The notes under the pieces are model-generated. The model worked only from the letters and a program-made list of their open reading frames with translations, was not told the origin of the DNA and did not search any database. 37,220 nt of DNA. Source: an uncultured Microbulbifer sp. Lineage in GTDB: Bacteria > Pseudomonadota > Gammaproteobacteria > Pseudomonadales > Cellvibrionaceae. Shown here piece by piece: positions 23,676-32,474 of the stretch; positions within the stretch are counted from its first letter, which is position 1; each line of letters starts with the position of its first letter. The DNA is taken from assembly GCF_913055755.1 (NCBI RefSeq), contig NZ_CAJXKH010000025.1, positions 1-37,220 of the forward strand, read 5' to 3'. A program made the translations under genes and the position numbers.

Positions 23676-24701
23676 ATGCGCATTATCCACGTCGACAACC
23701 ACCAGCAACGCAAGTATGGCCACACCCGGGTCAGCTGGGCGATCAAGCTGTACACGGGGCTGGTGCGCGCAGGCCACAACGTCCTCGCCTTCAGCGACCG
23801 CGACGTCGCCGCCTTTGAGGCGCCGCTGCGCATCCGTGAACTGGGGCGCAAGAAGACCAACCAGCGCCTGCTGCAGACCGCAGAGGCCTTCGAGCCGGAC
23901 CTGATCGTGATCGGCCACTGCGACCTGATCGACAACGAAACCTTCGCCGAGATCCGCCGCCGCAACCCCAATATCATCATCGCCGCGTGCAACAATGACC
24001 CGCTGTTCGTGCCTACCAACGCGGCCAATATCGCCAAGCGCTGCGAGATAGCCGACGCCATGTTTGTCTCCACCGGTGTCGACGACCTGCAGATCTTCAG
24101 CGGCAAGCGCGCCAGGCTCTGGCATATGCCGAATCCGGTGGACCCGGCGGTGGAAAGCGCCGACACCAGCGCACTGGCCGCGGACGACCCGCAACTGCAA
24201 ACCGACCTGCTGTTCTGCAGCAAATCCCAGCAGCACACCGAGCGCGGCCGGCTGGTGACCGAGCTGAAGCAGGCGCTGCCGGCGGACTTCCGCTTCCACA
24301 CCCCGGGCATGTTCGACCAGCCCACCCTGTGGGGGCGGGACTACGACCGCAAACTGGCGGCGAGCAAAATGGGCCTCAACCTGAACCGCCAGGAAGGCTA
24401 CCAGTGGTACTCCTCCGCACGCATTGCGCAGATGGCCGGCAATGGCCTGCTGGTATTCACCCACGCCGCCGCGCGCTTTGCAGACTTTATGCCGGCAGAG
24501 ACCCTGACCTATTTCGACGACGCCGACTCCCTGATCCAGCAGGTGCGCGAGTTCCACCACGACGACGCCAAACGCCGCCACTGGGCCGGGCGCTGCCGGG
24601 AATTCTTCCACCGGGAAATCAACAACACCCTGTACGCCCAGTACATCGTCGAGGCCGCCAGCCAACAGCCCTTCAGCCACGACTACGTGTGGCAGCGCTA
24701 G
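23676..24701 (+). CDS. Glycosyltransferase (Glyco_trans_1_2-like)
   Basis: A 341-residue protein. The start at MRIIHVDNHQQRKYGHTRVS is chosen over an upstream in-frame ATG, whose extension is proline-rich and non-conserved. The N-terminal half has a Rossmann-like pattern (PDLIVIGHCDLIDNETFAEI). The C-terminal half has GLNLNRQEGYQWYSSARIAQMAGNGLLVFT, the donor-site region of GT-B proteins with a C-terminal Glyco_trans_1_2 domain. It is likely a cytoplasmic LPS-core glycosyltransferase; the sugar is not predictable. A strong promoter lies upstream. ugd follows on the same strand 109 bp later, with its own candidate control site. Confidence 0.75.
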   Translation: MRIIHVDNHQQRKYGHTRVSWAIKLYTGLVRAGHNVLAFSDRDVAAFEAPLRIRELGRKKTNQRLLQTAEAFEPDLIVIGHCDLIDNETFAEIRRRNPNIIIAACNNDPLFVPTNAANIAKRCEIADAMFVSTGVDDLQIFSGKRARLWHMPNPVDPAVESADTSALAADDPQLQTDLLFCSKSQQHTERGRLVTELKQALPADFRFHTPGMFDQPTLWGRDYDRKLAASKMGLNLNRQEGYQWYSSARIAQMAGNGLLVFTHAAARFADFMPAETLTYFDDADSLIQQVREFHHDDAKRRHWAGRCREFFHREINNTLYAQYIVEAASQQPFSHDYVWQR

Positions 24702-24710
24702 ATACAGCGA

Positions 24711-24728
24711 CTGTCACAAATCCGTTAT
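24711..24728 (+). promoter_or_regulatory. Pho-box-like sequence upstream of ugd
   Basis: CTGTCAC-AAAT-CCGTTAT resembles the PhoB consensus of two CTGTCAT repeats separated by 4 AT-rich bases. The first half matches 6 of 7 positions and the second 5 of 7, and the spacer is AAAT. It ends 82 bp before the ugd start codon. The match is by eye only. Confidence 0.35.
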
Positions 24729-24810
24729 ATAGTTTCGGGATTTAAGCCGTCGCAACACAGGTTTCTGCAGCGGCGGCGCCCGCTCAGCAAGATTTGCAAG
24801 GGAAACACCT

Positions 24811-26154
24811 ATGAATGTCACCGTATTTGGCACTGGCTATGTCGGACTGGTTCAGGCAGCGGTGCTGGCAGAGGCCGGCCACCGGGTTGCCTGCATTGAT
24901 ATCGATGACGACAAGATCCAGCGCCTGAAGCAGGGGCATATTCCGATCTATGAACCGGGCCTGGAGCCACTGGTCAAACGCAACGTGGAATCCGGCAACC
25001 TCACCTTCTCTACCGATGCCGCCGAGGGCGTCACCCACGGCGAACTCATCTTTATCGCCGTCGGCACCCCACCGGACGAGGACGGCTCCGCAGACCTGCG
25101 CTATGTGCTCACCGTTGCGCGCACAATCGCCGAACACATGCAGGACAAGAAATACATCATCAACAAATCCACCGTGCCGGTGGGCACCGCCGACAAGGTG
25201 CGCGAGGAAGTCACCCGCACCCTCGCCGCCCGCGACGCCGCACAGCTGGAATTCGATGTAATCTCCAACCCGGAGTTTCTCAAGGAAGGTTCCGCGGTGG
25301 CCGACTGCATGCGCCCGGACCGCATCATTATCGGCACCTCCGAAAAGGCCTCGGAACAGAAGCTGCGCCAGTTGTATGCGCCGTTCAACCGCAACCACGA
25401 AAAGATCCTCGCCATGGACACCCGCAGCGCGGAACTGGCGAAGTACGCGGCCAACTGCATGCTCGCCACCAAGATCAGTTTCATGAATGAGATGGCGGTG
25501 ATTGCGGACAAGGTGGGCGCGGATATCGAGGCGGTGCGCCAGGGCATCGGCTCCGACCCGCGCATCGGCTACCACTTTATCTACGCGGGTATCGGCTACG
25601 GCGGTTCCTGCTTCCCGAAAGACGTGCAGGCGCTCAAGACCACCGCCACCCAGCTGGGGATAGTGCCGGAAATTCTCAACGCGGTGGAAAGCCGCAACCA
25701 GCAGCAGAAACACTACCTGCTGGACAAGATCGTGCAGCGCTACGGCAGCGACCTTTCCGGCAAGACCTTTGCGCTGTGGGGATTGTCCTTCAAGCCGAAC
25801 ACCGACGACATGCGCGAGGCGCCGGCGCGGGTACTGATGGAAAACCTGTGGCAGATGGGCGCAAAAGTGCGCGCATTCGATCCGGAAGCGATGCACGAGT
25901 GCGAGCGCATCTACGGCAACCGCGAAGACCTGCAGCTGTGCGGCACCCGCGACAGCGCCCTGGCCGGCGCGGATGCGCTGATTGTTGCCACCGAATGGCA
26001 GCAGTTCAAGACCCTGGATGTCACCACCGTGAAAAACAGCCTGAATGATCCGGTGGTTTTCGACGGCCGCAATCTCTACCACCCGCTGGATATGGCGGAA
26101 GCGGGCTTCGAATATTTATGCGTCGGCCGCCCGCAGGTGGCGAGCGCCCAGTAA
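24811..26154 (+). CDS. ugd: UDP-glucose 6-dehydrogenase
   Basis: A 447-residue cytoplasmic enzyme that oxidises UDP-glucose to UDP-glucuronate with two NAD+. The Rossmann motif GTGYVG is at 7-12, followed by the acidic end of the second strand (CIDIDDDKI). STVPVGT (120-126) and [11 protein letters not shown] (153-163) follow. The catalytic cysteine is in [10 protein letters not shown] (Cys267). The C-terminal domain has [22 protein letters not shown] precedes the ATG at good spacing. UDP-glucuronate could feed LPS core, capsule or glucuronic-acid glycolipids. A Pho-box-like sequence lies upstream and a nested repeat follows. Confidence 0.97.
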   Translation: MNVTVFGTGYVGLVQAAVLAEAGHRVACIDIDDDKIQRLKQGHIPIYEPGLEPLVKRNVESGNLTFSTDAAEGVTHGELIFIAVGTPPDEDGSADLRYVLTVARTIAEHMQDKKYIINKSTVPVGTADKVREEVTRTLAARDAAQLEFDVISNPEFLKEGSAVADCMRPDRIIIGTSEKASEQKLRQLYAPFNRNHEKILAMDTRSAELAKYAANCMLATKISFMNEMAVIADKVGADIEAVRQGIGSDPRIGYHFIYAGIGYGGSCFPKDVQALKTTATQLGIVPEILNAVESRNQQQKHYLLDKIVQRYGSDLSGKTFALWGLSFKPNTDDMREAPARVLMENLWQMGAKVRAFDPEAMHECERIYGNREDLQLCGTRDSALAGADALIVATEWQQFKTLDVTTVKNSLNDPVVFDGRNLYHPLDMAEAGFEYLCVGRPQVASAQ

Positions 26155-26206
26155 TTCAGCGTGCGGTTCCCGCATTGCCATTTGCGCTTCGAACAGAGGC
26201 AGTGGC

Positions 26207-26321
26207 GGTGTCGCTACCGGGGGGCAGCCTTGCAAGACACGCCGTGAACCCGTCCATGGGGGCTCTTCCGCGAGGTCCCTCTCGCGGAAGGTCTTGCAAG
26301 ACTGCCCCCGGCATCGACACC
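26207..26321. repeat. Nested inverted-repeat element, copy 2
   Basis: Outer arms at 26207-26238 and 26291-26321 pair over almost their full length. Exactly 52 nt lie between them, as in copy 1. The core ACGCCGTGAACCCGTCCATG parallels the copy 1 core. The inner hairpin (TTCCGCGAG, loop GTCCCT, CTCGCGGAA) has a 9-bp stem of different sequence but a similar GTCC loop. It lies between convergent ugd and a minus-strand glycosyltransferase. Confidence 0.88.
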
Positions 26322-26370
26322 TTCACATCAAATTATTGCGCATGTCCGAACTTTGAAAACTTAAGGTTAA

Positions 26371-27276
26371 TCAATCTAACAGTTTGTATAAGTCGTAGTG
26401 CGTAAACACATCGCGGATCTTGCAGTCATTGCCGCCGCGCTTGCGCCAGTTTTCCCGTTTCAGCGCGGTACTCTGGGTTCCTCCCAGCGTGAAATAGCGT
26501 TCCGACCAGTCCCTCGCATCCCGCACTTTCGCACAGGGCGTGCCCTGCAACAGACTCATTGCCTTCAGCCAGACATCGTCCGCCCGCGGAGACAGGCGCA
26601 TGAATTTTTCCCTGTCGAAGGCATCAGCGTGCAGCGAACCGGGAAAATACAGCACGCCGCCAACGCCAGTGGGGAACACCATAGGCGATGGTTCGCCGCC
26701 GATATCCTGCCCGCGCCACTGGGATTGCCAGTCGTCGTAGGGCAGCAGCTTGCCGCGTTTATCCAGCAGCATCTTGTGCGCCCGCTGACAATGGATATAG
26801 GTGGGGTTGCACAGGTAGGCGCGATACAGCTGATCGATCATATCCGGCGGATAGAGCACATCGTCATCCACCGTCAGGATCAGGCTGCCGGGAAATTGCT
26901 CGAACGCGTAGAAGTATTTGGTGTAGGGCCCCAGGTCCTCCACAAAGAAAACCTGCAGCCCCCGCTGCTGCTGCCTGACCAGGCTTTCCGGCAACTGCCG
27001 CCCGGGAAACTGTGTTTCCGAGAGCCATAACACCACCGCGTCCGCCTTCAGCCACTGCTGGAACAGACTCTCGATGGTGAGGTAAAGGTTGTCGATACGC
27101 CGATCAAAGGAGGTCAGGGAAACGACGATACTGTGCTCGCGGTCATTCCCCACTCCCGATCCATCTCCCGCCAGCGCCAGCTGCTGCAGCCGTTGCGCCC
27201 ACATGATGGATTCCAGTTTGCGGTTGTTGACCGCATCGTGCTTGCGCAAGCGCTTTTTCAGGAAATATTGAAGCAT
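26371..27276 (-). CDS. Putative GT-A glycosyltransferase
   Basis: A 301-residue protein with features of a GT-A nucleotide-sugar transferase: IVVSLTSFDRRIDNLYLTIE, then GSLILTVDDDVLYPPDMI with a D-D-D motif suited to metal and nucleotide-sugar binding, then FPTGVGGVLYFPGSLHADAF and ADDVWLKAMSLL. The first 40 residues are basic and may be a membrane-proximal helix. It probably acts in LPS or O-antigen synthesis, judged from position at the end of the cluster. I do not recognise a specific CAZy family. The ATG at 27276 has only a weak ribosome binding site. It is convergent with ugd across nested-repeat copy 2 and downstream of ilvE by 150 bp. Confidence 0.7.
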   Translation of the reverse strand: MLQYFLKKRLRKHDAVNNRKLESIMWAQRLQQLALAGDGSGVGNDREHSIVVSLTSFDRRIDNLYLTIESLFQQWLKADAVVLWLSETQFPGRQLPESLVRQQQRGLQVFFVEDLGPYTKYFYAFEQFPGSLILTVDDDVLYPPDMIDQLYRAYLCNPTYIHCQRAHKMLLDKRGKLLPYDDWQSQWRGQDIGGEPSPMVFPTGVGGVLYFPGSLHADAFDREKFMRLSPRADDVWLKAMSLLQGTPCAKVRDARDWSERYFTLGGTQSTALKRENWRKRGGNDCKIRDVFTHYDLYKLLD

Positions 27277-27426
27277 GCAACGGCACCCGCTATGTGACAG
27301 CGGGACATTCTACGGGAAGAGACAGAGGGGAACTATACGAAGCCGGAGGCCGGTCGACCTTGGCAGGATCAATGAGCGCTGCCACTGGCCCGCGGGGCGG
27401 GGCCAGCAGCAGTAATCAGGGGAATG

Positions 27427-28389
27427 TCAGACTGCCGCCAGGCGATCTTCTGCAAGGCCGGAATCGGAAACATCGCTCAGCCAGCCCAGGTGCGCCTGGC
27501 TCCTGCCCTGCACCACGTCAAAGTACAGTTGCTGTAACCGCCGGGTGATCGGGCCGCGGCGGCCGGCGCCAATGGTGCGACCGTCAAGCATGCGGATCGG
27601 CAGCACTTCCGCGGCGGTTCCGGTAAAGAAGGCCTCGTCGGCGATATATACCTCGTCGCGGGTGATGCGCTTTTCCACCACCTTGTAGCCGCACTCGTGG
27701 GCCAGCTGGATCACGGAATTGCGGGTAATACCGTCCAGGCAGGAAGTCAGCTCCGGGGTGTAGATCACGCCGTCGCTCACCAGGAAGAAGTTCTCACCGC
27801 TGCCCTCGGCCACATAGCCTTCCGGGTCCAGCAGCAGCGCTTCTTCACAGCCGTTGCGGATCGCCTCCTGCAGCGCCAGCATCGAGTTGATGTAGTTGCC
27901 GTTGGCCTTCGCCTTGCACATGGCGATGTTCACGTGGTGGCGGGTGTAGGAAGAGGTGTTCACCTTGATGCCCAGCTCGCGGGCTTCCGGGGTCATGTAG
28001 CTCGGCCACTCCCAGGCGGCAACGATCACGTGGGTCTGCAGGGCGTCGGCGCGCAGGCCCATGCCCTCGGATCCGTAAAACACCATCGGCCGCAGATAGG
28101 CTTCCTTGAGGCCGTTCTCGCGCACCACCAGGCGCTGGGCCTCGTTCAGCTGCGCCTCGTCAAACGGCATCGGCATGTTCATGATCTTGGCAGAGCGGAA
28201 CAGCCGGCGGGTATGCTCGTTCAAGCGGAAGATACTGGTGCCGCCATCGGCGGGTTCATAGGCGCGCACGCCCTCGAATACGCCCATTCCGTAATGCAGA
28301 GTGTGGGTGAGCACGTGAACCCGGGCATCGCGCCAGGGAACCAGTTCACCGTCAAACCAGATAACGCCGTCTCTATCGGCAAAAGACAT
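27427..28389 (-). CDS. ilvE: Branched-chain amino acid aminotransferase
   Basis: A 320-residue fold-type IV PLP enzyme catalysing the last transamination step of valine, leucine and isoleucine synthesis and the reverse step in breakdown. WFDGELVPWRDARVHVLTHT and HYGMGVFEGVRAY are the substrate-binding N-terminal strands. The PLP lysine is K161, in KANGNYINSMLA. EGYVAEGSGENFF and ITRNSVI are the cofactor phosphate-binding blocks. The length matches the family. The ATG at 28389 has TAGGAG at ideal spacing, but that site lies in a 10-bp hairpin. glnE lies just upstream, the glnE-ilvE order known from pseudomonads. Confidence 0.96.
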   Translation of the reverse strand: MSFADRDGVIWFDGELVPWRDARVHVLTHTLHYGMGVFEGVRAYEPADGGTSIFRLNEHTRRLFRSAKIMNMPMPFDEAQLNEAQRLVVRENGLKEAYLRPMVFYGSEGMGLRADALQTHVIVAAWEWPSYMTPEARELGIKVNTSSYTRHHVNIAMCKAKANGNYINSMLALQEAIRNGCEEALLLDPEGYVAEGSGENFFLVSDGVIYTPELTSCLDGITRNSVIQLAHECGYKVVEKRITRDEVYIADEAFFTGTAAEVLPIRMLDGRTIGAGRRGPITRRLQQLYFDVVQGRSQAHLGWLSDVSDSGLAEDRLAAV

Positions 28390-28395
28390 GGGAAA

Positions 28396-28430
28396 CTCCT
28401 ACAAAAAATCGTTAACGCGCTTTGTAGGAG
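28396..28430 (-). promoter_or_regulatory. Hairpin sequestering the ilvE ribosome binding site
   Basis: In the minus-strand RNA, CTCCTACAAA (28430-28421) pairs perfectly over 10 bp with TTTGTAGGAG (28405-28396), which contains the ilvE Shine-Dalgarno. The loop is 15 nt. A further complement, TGTAGGAGC at 28498-28490, lies upstream and could compete for the same CTCCTACA. Confidence 0.6.
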
Positions 28431-28498
28431 CGGCCTGGGGAAGGAGCGGGACGGTCTATACCGGATCGAGCCTGTTCGCCTGCAGGCAGGCTCCTACA
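28423..28498. repeat. REP-like inverted repeat upstream of ilvE
   Basis: TGTAGGAGC at 28423-28431 and GCTCCTACA at 28490-28498 are exact complements, with partly pairing GC-rich flanks. The TGTAGGAGC/GCTCCTACA ends resemble the REP-type intergenic repeats of pseudomonads and relatives. It lies between glnE and ilvE. Confidence 0.55.
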
Positions 28499-28573
28499 GC
28501 ACAGAGCCTGATGAAAAACAGTTTAATCGGGCAGCGCACAGTCATCGGGCGGACGCGACTCTCTCGCGGCCTT

Positions 28574-31441
28574 TCACCCAAGTATCTGCTGCCAAGTTGT
28601 TTCAACGGTCTTTCTTTCCGCTTCGAATTGGTCACCGGATACAACCCCCGGCAGCTGTTGTAATGCCAGGCGATGACCTTCAGATCGGTAGGCTTTGTAG
28701 GCGTCGATCAAATGCGCGGCTTGGTGGGCCGGCATCAGGCCCGCCTCGGTGAGGCTTTCAAGAATGCGGATATTATCGGTATATCGCACGATTGAAGGGG
28801 CGCCCTGCGCCCAGGCCAATGCAGCATATTGAACCATAAATTCGATATCGACAATACCGCCCGGGCCGTGCTTGAGGTCGAATTGCCGATCATTGCTCTT
28901 ATCGAGGTGCGCACGCATCTTATTGCGCATTTCCACCACCGCTTCACGCAATTTCTGTTCATCCCGCCCGCTGCACAACAGTGTTGTGCGCAGGGATTCG
29001 AAGGCCTTGCCGAGGCGCTCGCTGCCGGCAACCGGGCGCGTGCGCACCAGCGCCTGATGTTCCCAGGTCCAGGCGCTCTCGCGCTGGTATTTTTCAAACG
29101 CGGTAAGCGAGGTCACCAGCAGGCCGGAATTGCCGGAGGGACGCAGGCGGGTATCCACCTCGTACAGCGGCCCACTCAAAGTGCGGGTCTGCAGGATGTG
29201 GATCAGGCGCTGCGCGAGACGGGTATAGAAGCTCAGGTTGTCGATGGATCTTGCGCCATCGGTGTACTGCTGGGGTTCGGCGTCGTGCACGAATACGATA
29301 TCCAGGTCGGAGCCGTGGCCCAGTTCCAGCCCGCCGAGCTTGCCGTAGGCGACGATGGCAAAGCGCATATCCTCGGCGCTGGCCCCCTGGGGGGCGCCGT
29401 GCTTGTCCGTCACCTGCTGCCACGCCAGGGTCAGCGCCTGCTGCAGGATCGCTTCGGCGAGCCAGGTGAGGGAGTCACTCACCTTCATCAATGGCAGCGC
29501 GCCGGTGACTTCCTGGGCGGCAATGCGCAGGCTCTGGCCCTGCTTGAACAGGCGCAGGGCTTCCATCTGTGCTTCCAGGTCTTCCGGGTCCACCCGCAGC
29601 ATTTCCTGGCGCAGGTCGTCGGCAATGTCCTGCGCGGTGGAGGGCTGCAACAGGCGGCGCTGGTCGAGCATTTCGTCCAGCAGGATCGGGTGCCTTGCCA
29701 ATTGCTCCGCAATCCACGGCGAGGCCGAGCACAGCCGCAGCAGTTGCGCCAGCACCAGCGGATTTTCATTGATCAGCACCAGGTAGGCGCTGCGGCGCAG
29801 GATGGAACGCAGCAGCGGCATTGCCCGCTCCAGCGCCAGTAAAGGCTCACTCACTTCGGAAGCCGCCGCCAGCAACAGCGGCATGGTCTGGTCCAGGCGC
29901 TGGCGACCGGACGCCGGCAGCGCATTGACGATGCGATCACCGTGCAGGCCGACCAGCGCCTCCAGCGCCTTGGCTGCGGGCTGGAAACCGGTGTCGTGCA
30001 GCAGTTCGAGCCAGCTGTCGCGGTCCTCTTCCCGCTCGCAACCGGCCCACAGCATTTGCCACTGGTCACTGCTGGAGATTTCCGCGCTCTCTTCCGGCGG
30101 CGCGATCACCAGGTCAAATTCACCCTCGATGGCGGCGCGCGCTTCTGCCAGTTTTTGTTCCAGGGCGCTCCAGCCGTCATAGCCGAGGGCAAAGGCCAGC
30201 TGTTGCCGTCGCTCCATTTCCGGCGGCAGGGTCTGGGTCTGTTGATCGCGCTCCGCCTGCAGCGCGTGCTCCACCCGGCGCAACAGCAGGTACGCCTGCC
30301 GCAGTTTTTCGGCACTGCCGGTGGGGATGTGGCCATCGCTTTCCAGCAGCGGCAATACCCTTAACAGGTTGCGCACCCGCAGGTCCGGTTCGCGGCCGCC
30401 GCGGATCAACTGGAACGCCTGGGCAATAAATTCCACCTCGCGGATGCCGCCGCGGCCGAGCTTGATGTTGTCCACCAGGCCGCGGGCGCGCACCTGGCGC
30501 TGGATCAGGGCCTTCATTTCCCGCAGCGCCTCGATCACGCTGAAATCGATATAGCGGCGGTAGGTAAACGGCCGCAGCAGCTCCATCAATTCTTCCGAGG
30601 CCTCCGCCGCGCCCTGCCCCGCCGCGGCCACCGGGCGCGCCTTGATCATGGCATAGCGCTCCCACTCGCGGCCCTGGGTCTGGTAGTAGTCCTCCAGTGC
30701 CGCGTAGTGGCTAACCAGCGGACCGCTGCCGCCGTAGGGGCGCAGACGCATGTCGACGCGGAACACAAAGCCGTCGGCGGTGACCGCATCCAGGGACTTG
30801 ATCAGGCGCTGCCCCAGGCGCTGGAACCAGGCCTGGTTTTCCAGTGGCTTGTCACCGTCCGATTGCCCGGGCTCCGGGTAGGCAAAAATCAGGTCGATGT
30901 CCGAAGACAGGTTCAACTCACGCGCCCCCAGCTTGCCCATGCCGAGCACGATCATCGGCTGGATATTGCCGTCGCGGTCGCGGGGCTCGCCGTGACGCTC
31001 GACCATTTTTGCGCGGTGCCAGTCCAGCGCACTCTGGATACACACCTCCGCCAGCTGGGTGAGACGGGCGCACACCGCGGGGATATCCCACTGGCCGGCG
31101 AAGTCCCGCCAGATCACCTCGGCATTGGCCCGGTTGCGCAGCTGGCGCAGGTTCCGCTCCAGGTCCTCTTCAGATTCAATCTGCGCGATATCCGGCGCTG
31201 CGAGCCCGCAGTCATCCTGCTCCAGCAGTTGCGGTAACAACTCCGGCATGCGACTGCACTGCTGCATGAAGAAATCCGAACCAGCCAGCGTCCGCGCCAG
31301 TGCCGCACATTTGTCGCCGTCCGCCAGCAGGGCTTGCACCCGTGAAATTACCGGTTCCCCATCCATCGCCGCGCACCAGGAATCCCAGCGCTGGCGCACT
31401 AACGCTTGGTGTTGCGGTGGGCAGTGATCGGTCAACGGCAT
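28574..31441 (-). CDS. glnE: Bifunctional glutamine synthetase adenylyltransferase/adenylyl-removing enzyme
   Basis: A 955-residue regulator that adenylylates and de-adenylylates glutamine synthetase in response to PII and glutamine. Two nucleotidyltransferase domains are evident. The N-terminal adenylyl-removase has GMGKLGARELNLSSDIDLIF (167-186). The C-terminal adenylyl transferase has AYGKLGGLELGHGSDLDIVF (around residue 695). Both keep the G-S/S-S-D-x-D metal motif. RGGIREVEFIAQAFQL and GPGGIVDIEFMVQYAAL mark the following GlnE-specific helices. Length matches E. coli (946). AGGAG lies 9 nt before the ATG. It is 38 bp after the phzF-like gene and 184 bp before ilvE. Confidence 0.97.
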   Translation of the reverse strand: MPLTDHCPPQHQALVRQRWDSWCAAMDGEPVISRVQALLADGDKCAALARTLAGSDFFMQQCSRMPELLPQLLEQDDCGLAAPDIAQIESEEDLERNLRQLRNRANAEVIWRDFAGQWDIPAVCARLTQLAEVCIQSALDWHRAKMVERHGEPRDRDGNIQPMIVLGMGKLGARELNLSSDIDLIFAYPEPGQSDGDKPLENQAWFQRLGQRLIKSLDAVTADGFVFRVDMRLRPYGGSGPLVSHYAALEDYYQTQGREWERYAMIKARPVAAAGQGAAEASEELMELLRPFTYRRYIDFSVIEALREMKALIQRQVRARGLVDNIKLGRGGIREVEFIAQAFQLIRGGREPDLRVRNLLRVLPLLESDGHIPTGSAEKLRQAYLLLRRVEHALQAERDQQTQTLPPEMERRQQLAFALGYDGWSALEQKLAEARAAIEGEFDLVIAPPEESAEISSSDQWQMLWAGCEREEDRDSWLELLHDTGFQPAAKALEALVGLHGDRIVNALPASGRQRLDQTMPLLLAAASEVSEPLLALERAMPLLRSILRRSAYLVLINENPLVLAQLLRLCSASPWIAEQLARHPILLDEMLDQRRLLQPSTAQDIADDLRQEMLRVDPEDLEAQMEALRLFKQGQSLRIAAQEVTGALPLMKVSDSLTWLAEAILQQALTLAWQQVTDKHGAPQGASAEDMRFAIVAYGKLGGLELGHGSDLDIVFVHDAEPQQYTDGARSIDNLSFYTRLAQRLIHILQTRTLSGPLYEVDTRLRPSGNSGLLVTSLTAFEKYQRESAWTWEHQALVRTRPVAGSERLGKAFESLRTTLLCSGRDEQKLREAVVEMRNKMRAHLDKSNDRQFDLKHGPGGIVDIEFMVQYAALAWAQGAPSIVRYTDNIRILESLTEAGLMPAHQAAHLIDAYKAYRSEGHRLALQQLPGVVSGDQFEAERKTVETTWQQILG

Positions 31442-31479
31442 GGGGTATGACTCCTGTTGCAGGTTGCAGGCCGGTTCGG

Positions 31480-32382
31480 TCAGGGGTGCAGCAACCTGCC
31501 TTCGCCCATCTTGATCACGTTGCCGCCGATGCGGCAGCGCACTTCCTTGCCGGGCTTTTTGTCGAACTCCGCGTGCAGCACACTCTTGCGCGAGTCCAGG
31601 CTGCCGCGGTCAATGGAGAAAGTATGGGTGCCCGCAGCGGTTTCCTGCTGCTCCGCCAGGTAGGCGACGAATTCCGGCATCACATTGCCGATGGGCGGGA
31701 ACACGTCTGGCGGCAGGTTCGGGTTCAGCAGGCGGCCGTGGAATTCGGTACCACCGGTAATGGAACCCGGGGCGAACAGGAACAGTTCCGAGGTATACAT
31801 GTCGCCGAGCAGTTCTCCCCAGCGCTCCGGGTTCAGGCTCGCCGCCAACACATGCTCGGGACGGGTGAAGGGCACGATCAGGGTCGGGGTATCCACGCTC
31901 ACCACCAGCGGCTTGTACTTGCTGAAGGTGATGTGTTTTTCCTCGGTATTGAGCGCCGCGGCGAGGCGGGCAATTTCCGGGGTATAGCGGTCGCAGGTGG
32001 GCGAGAGCACGCGGGCGAACTGAATATTTCCCGGGGTGCCACCGTTGTCGTCGATAAAGCTTTCGATCAGGCCGCTGTCCTGCTGCAGCAGAAACGAGGC
32101 GAAACTGCCCTCGCTCTTTGTCAGTCCCAGCTCAAATGCCATGAAGGAGGCCGCGAGAATGGTGTGGGCGCCGAAGCGCTGCTGCCCGCGACTGCTGTAG
32201 ACGCTCGCCGGCACCGCCTGTTGCGGCTCGATAAAGACCGTCTCCGATTGCTGGAATTCGCTGGCGATGTCCCTCTTGGCCGCCTCATCCAGCGCGCATC
32301 CGGCCAGGTTCACCACTGCTATTTGAGAGCCCTGAAATGGTGCGTCAGCAAAAACATCGAGTAATGCGTATTCAATCGTCAT
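31480..32382 (-). CDS. PhzF-family protein, divergent
   Basis: A 300-residue protein with the PhzF/diaminopimelate-epimerase-like fold. LLDVFADAPFQGSQIAVV is the typical N-terminus. Glu47 in QSETVFIEP matches the catalytic acid of PhzF, and RFGAHTILAA corresponds to the usual CGHATLA. The second half lacks the usual DPVTGSA block; at that place it has DVFPPIGNVMPEFVAYL. It belongs to a divergent subgroup, and its isomerase activity cannot be assumed. AAGGA precedes the ATG at good spacing. It lies 38 bp before glnE and may share its transcript. A second, more canonical PhzF gene is at 36556. Confidence 0.8.
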   Translation of the reverse strand: MTIEYALLDVFADAPFQGSQIAVVNLAGCALDEAAKRDIASEFQQSETVFIEPQQAVPASVYSSRGQQRFGAHTILAASFMAFELGLTKSEGSFASFLLQQDSGLIESFIDDNGGTPGNIQFARVLSPTCDRYTPEIARLAAALNTEEKHITFSKYKPLVVSVDTPTLIVPFTRPEHVLAASLNPERWGELLGDMYTSELFLFAPGSITGGTEFHGRLLNPNLPPDVFPPIGNVMPEFVAYLAEQQETAAGTHTFSIDRGSLDSRKSVLHAEFDKKPGKEVRCRIGGNVIKMGEGRLLHP

Positions 32383-32474
32383 CTTTATCGTCCTTTTTAT
32401 TGGTTTCCAGTTGCTTCAGTCACTTCCCTGACTATGACGTATTGGCGCACCAATGAAAATGCGCGACATCAAGA

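Noticed and set aside
21340..26321. Integron attC sites as an explanation for the nested repeats
   Set aside because: There is no GTTRRRY core, the inner organisation differs, and no cassettes lie between the copies.
27380..27412. GC-rich stem after ilvE as an intrinsic terminator
   Set aside because: CTGGCCC and GGGCCAG can pair, but no T-run follows in the ilvE direction, so I do not call a terminator.
28390..28573. Classical branched-chain amino acid attenuator leader peptide before ilvE
   Set aside because: The possible short frames in the leader have no run of Leu, Ile or Val codons, and no terminator with a T-run is seen.
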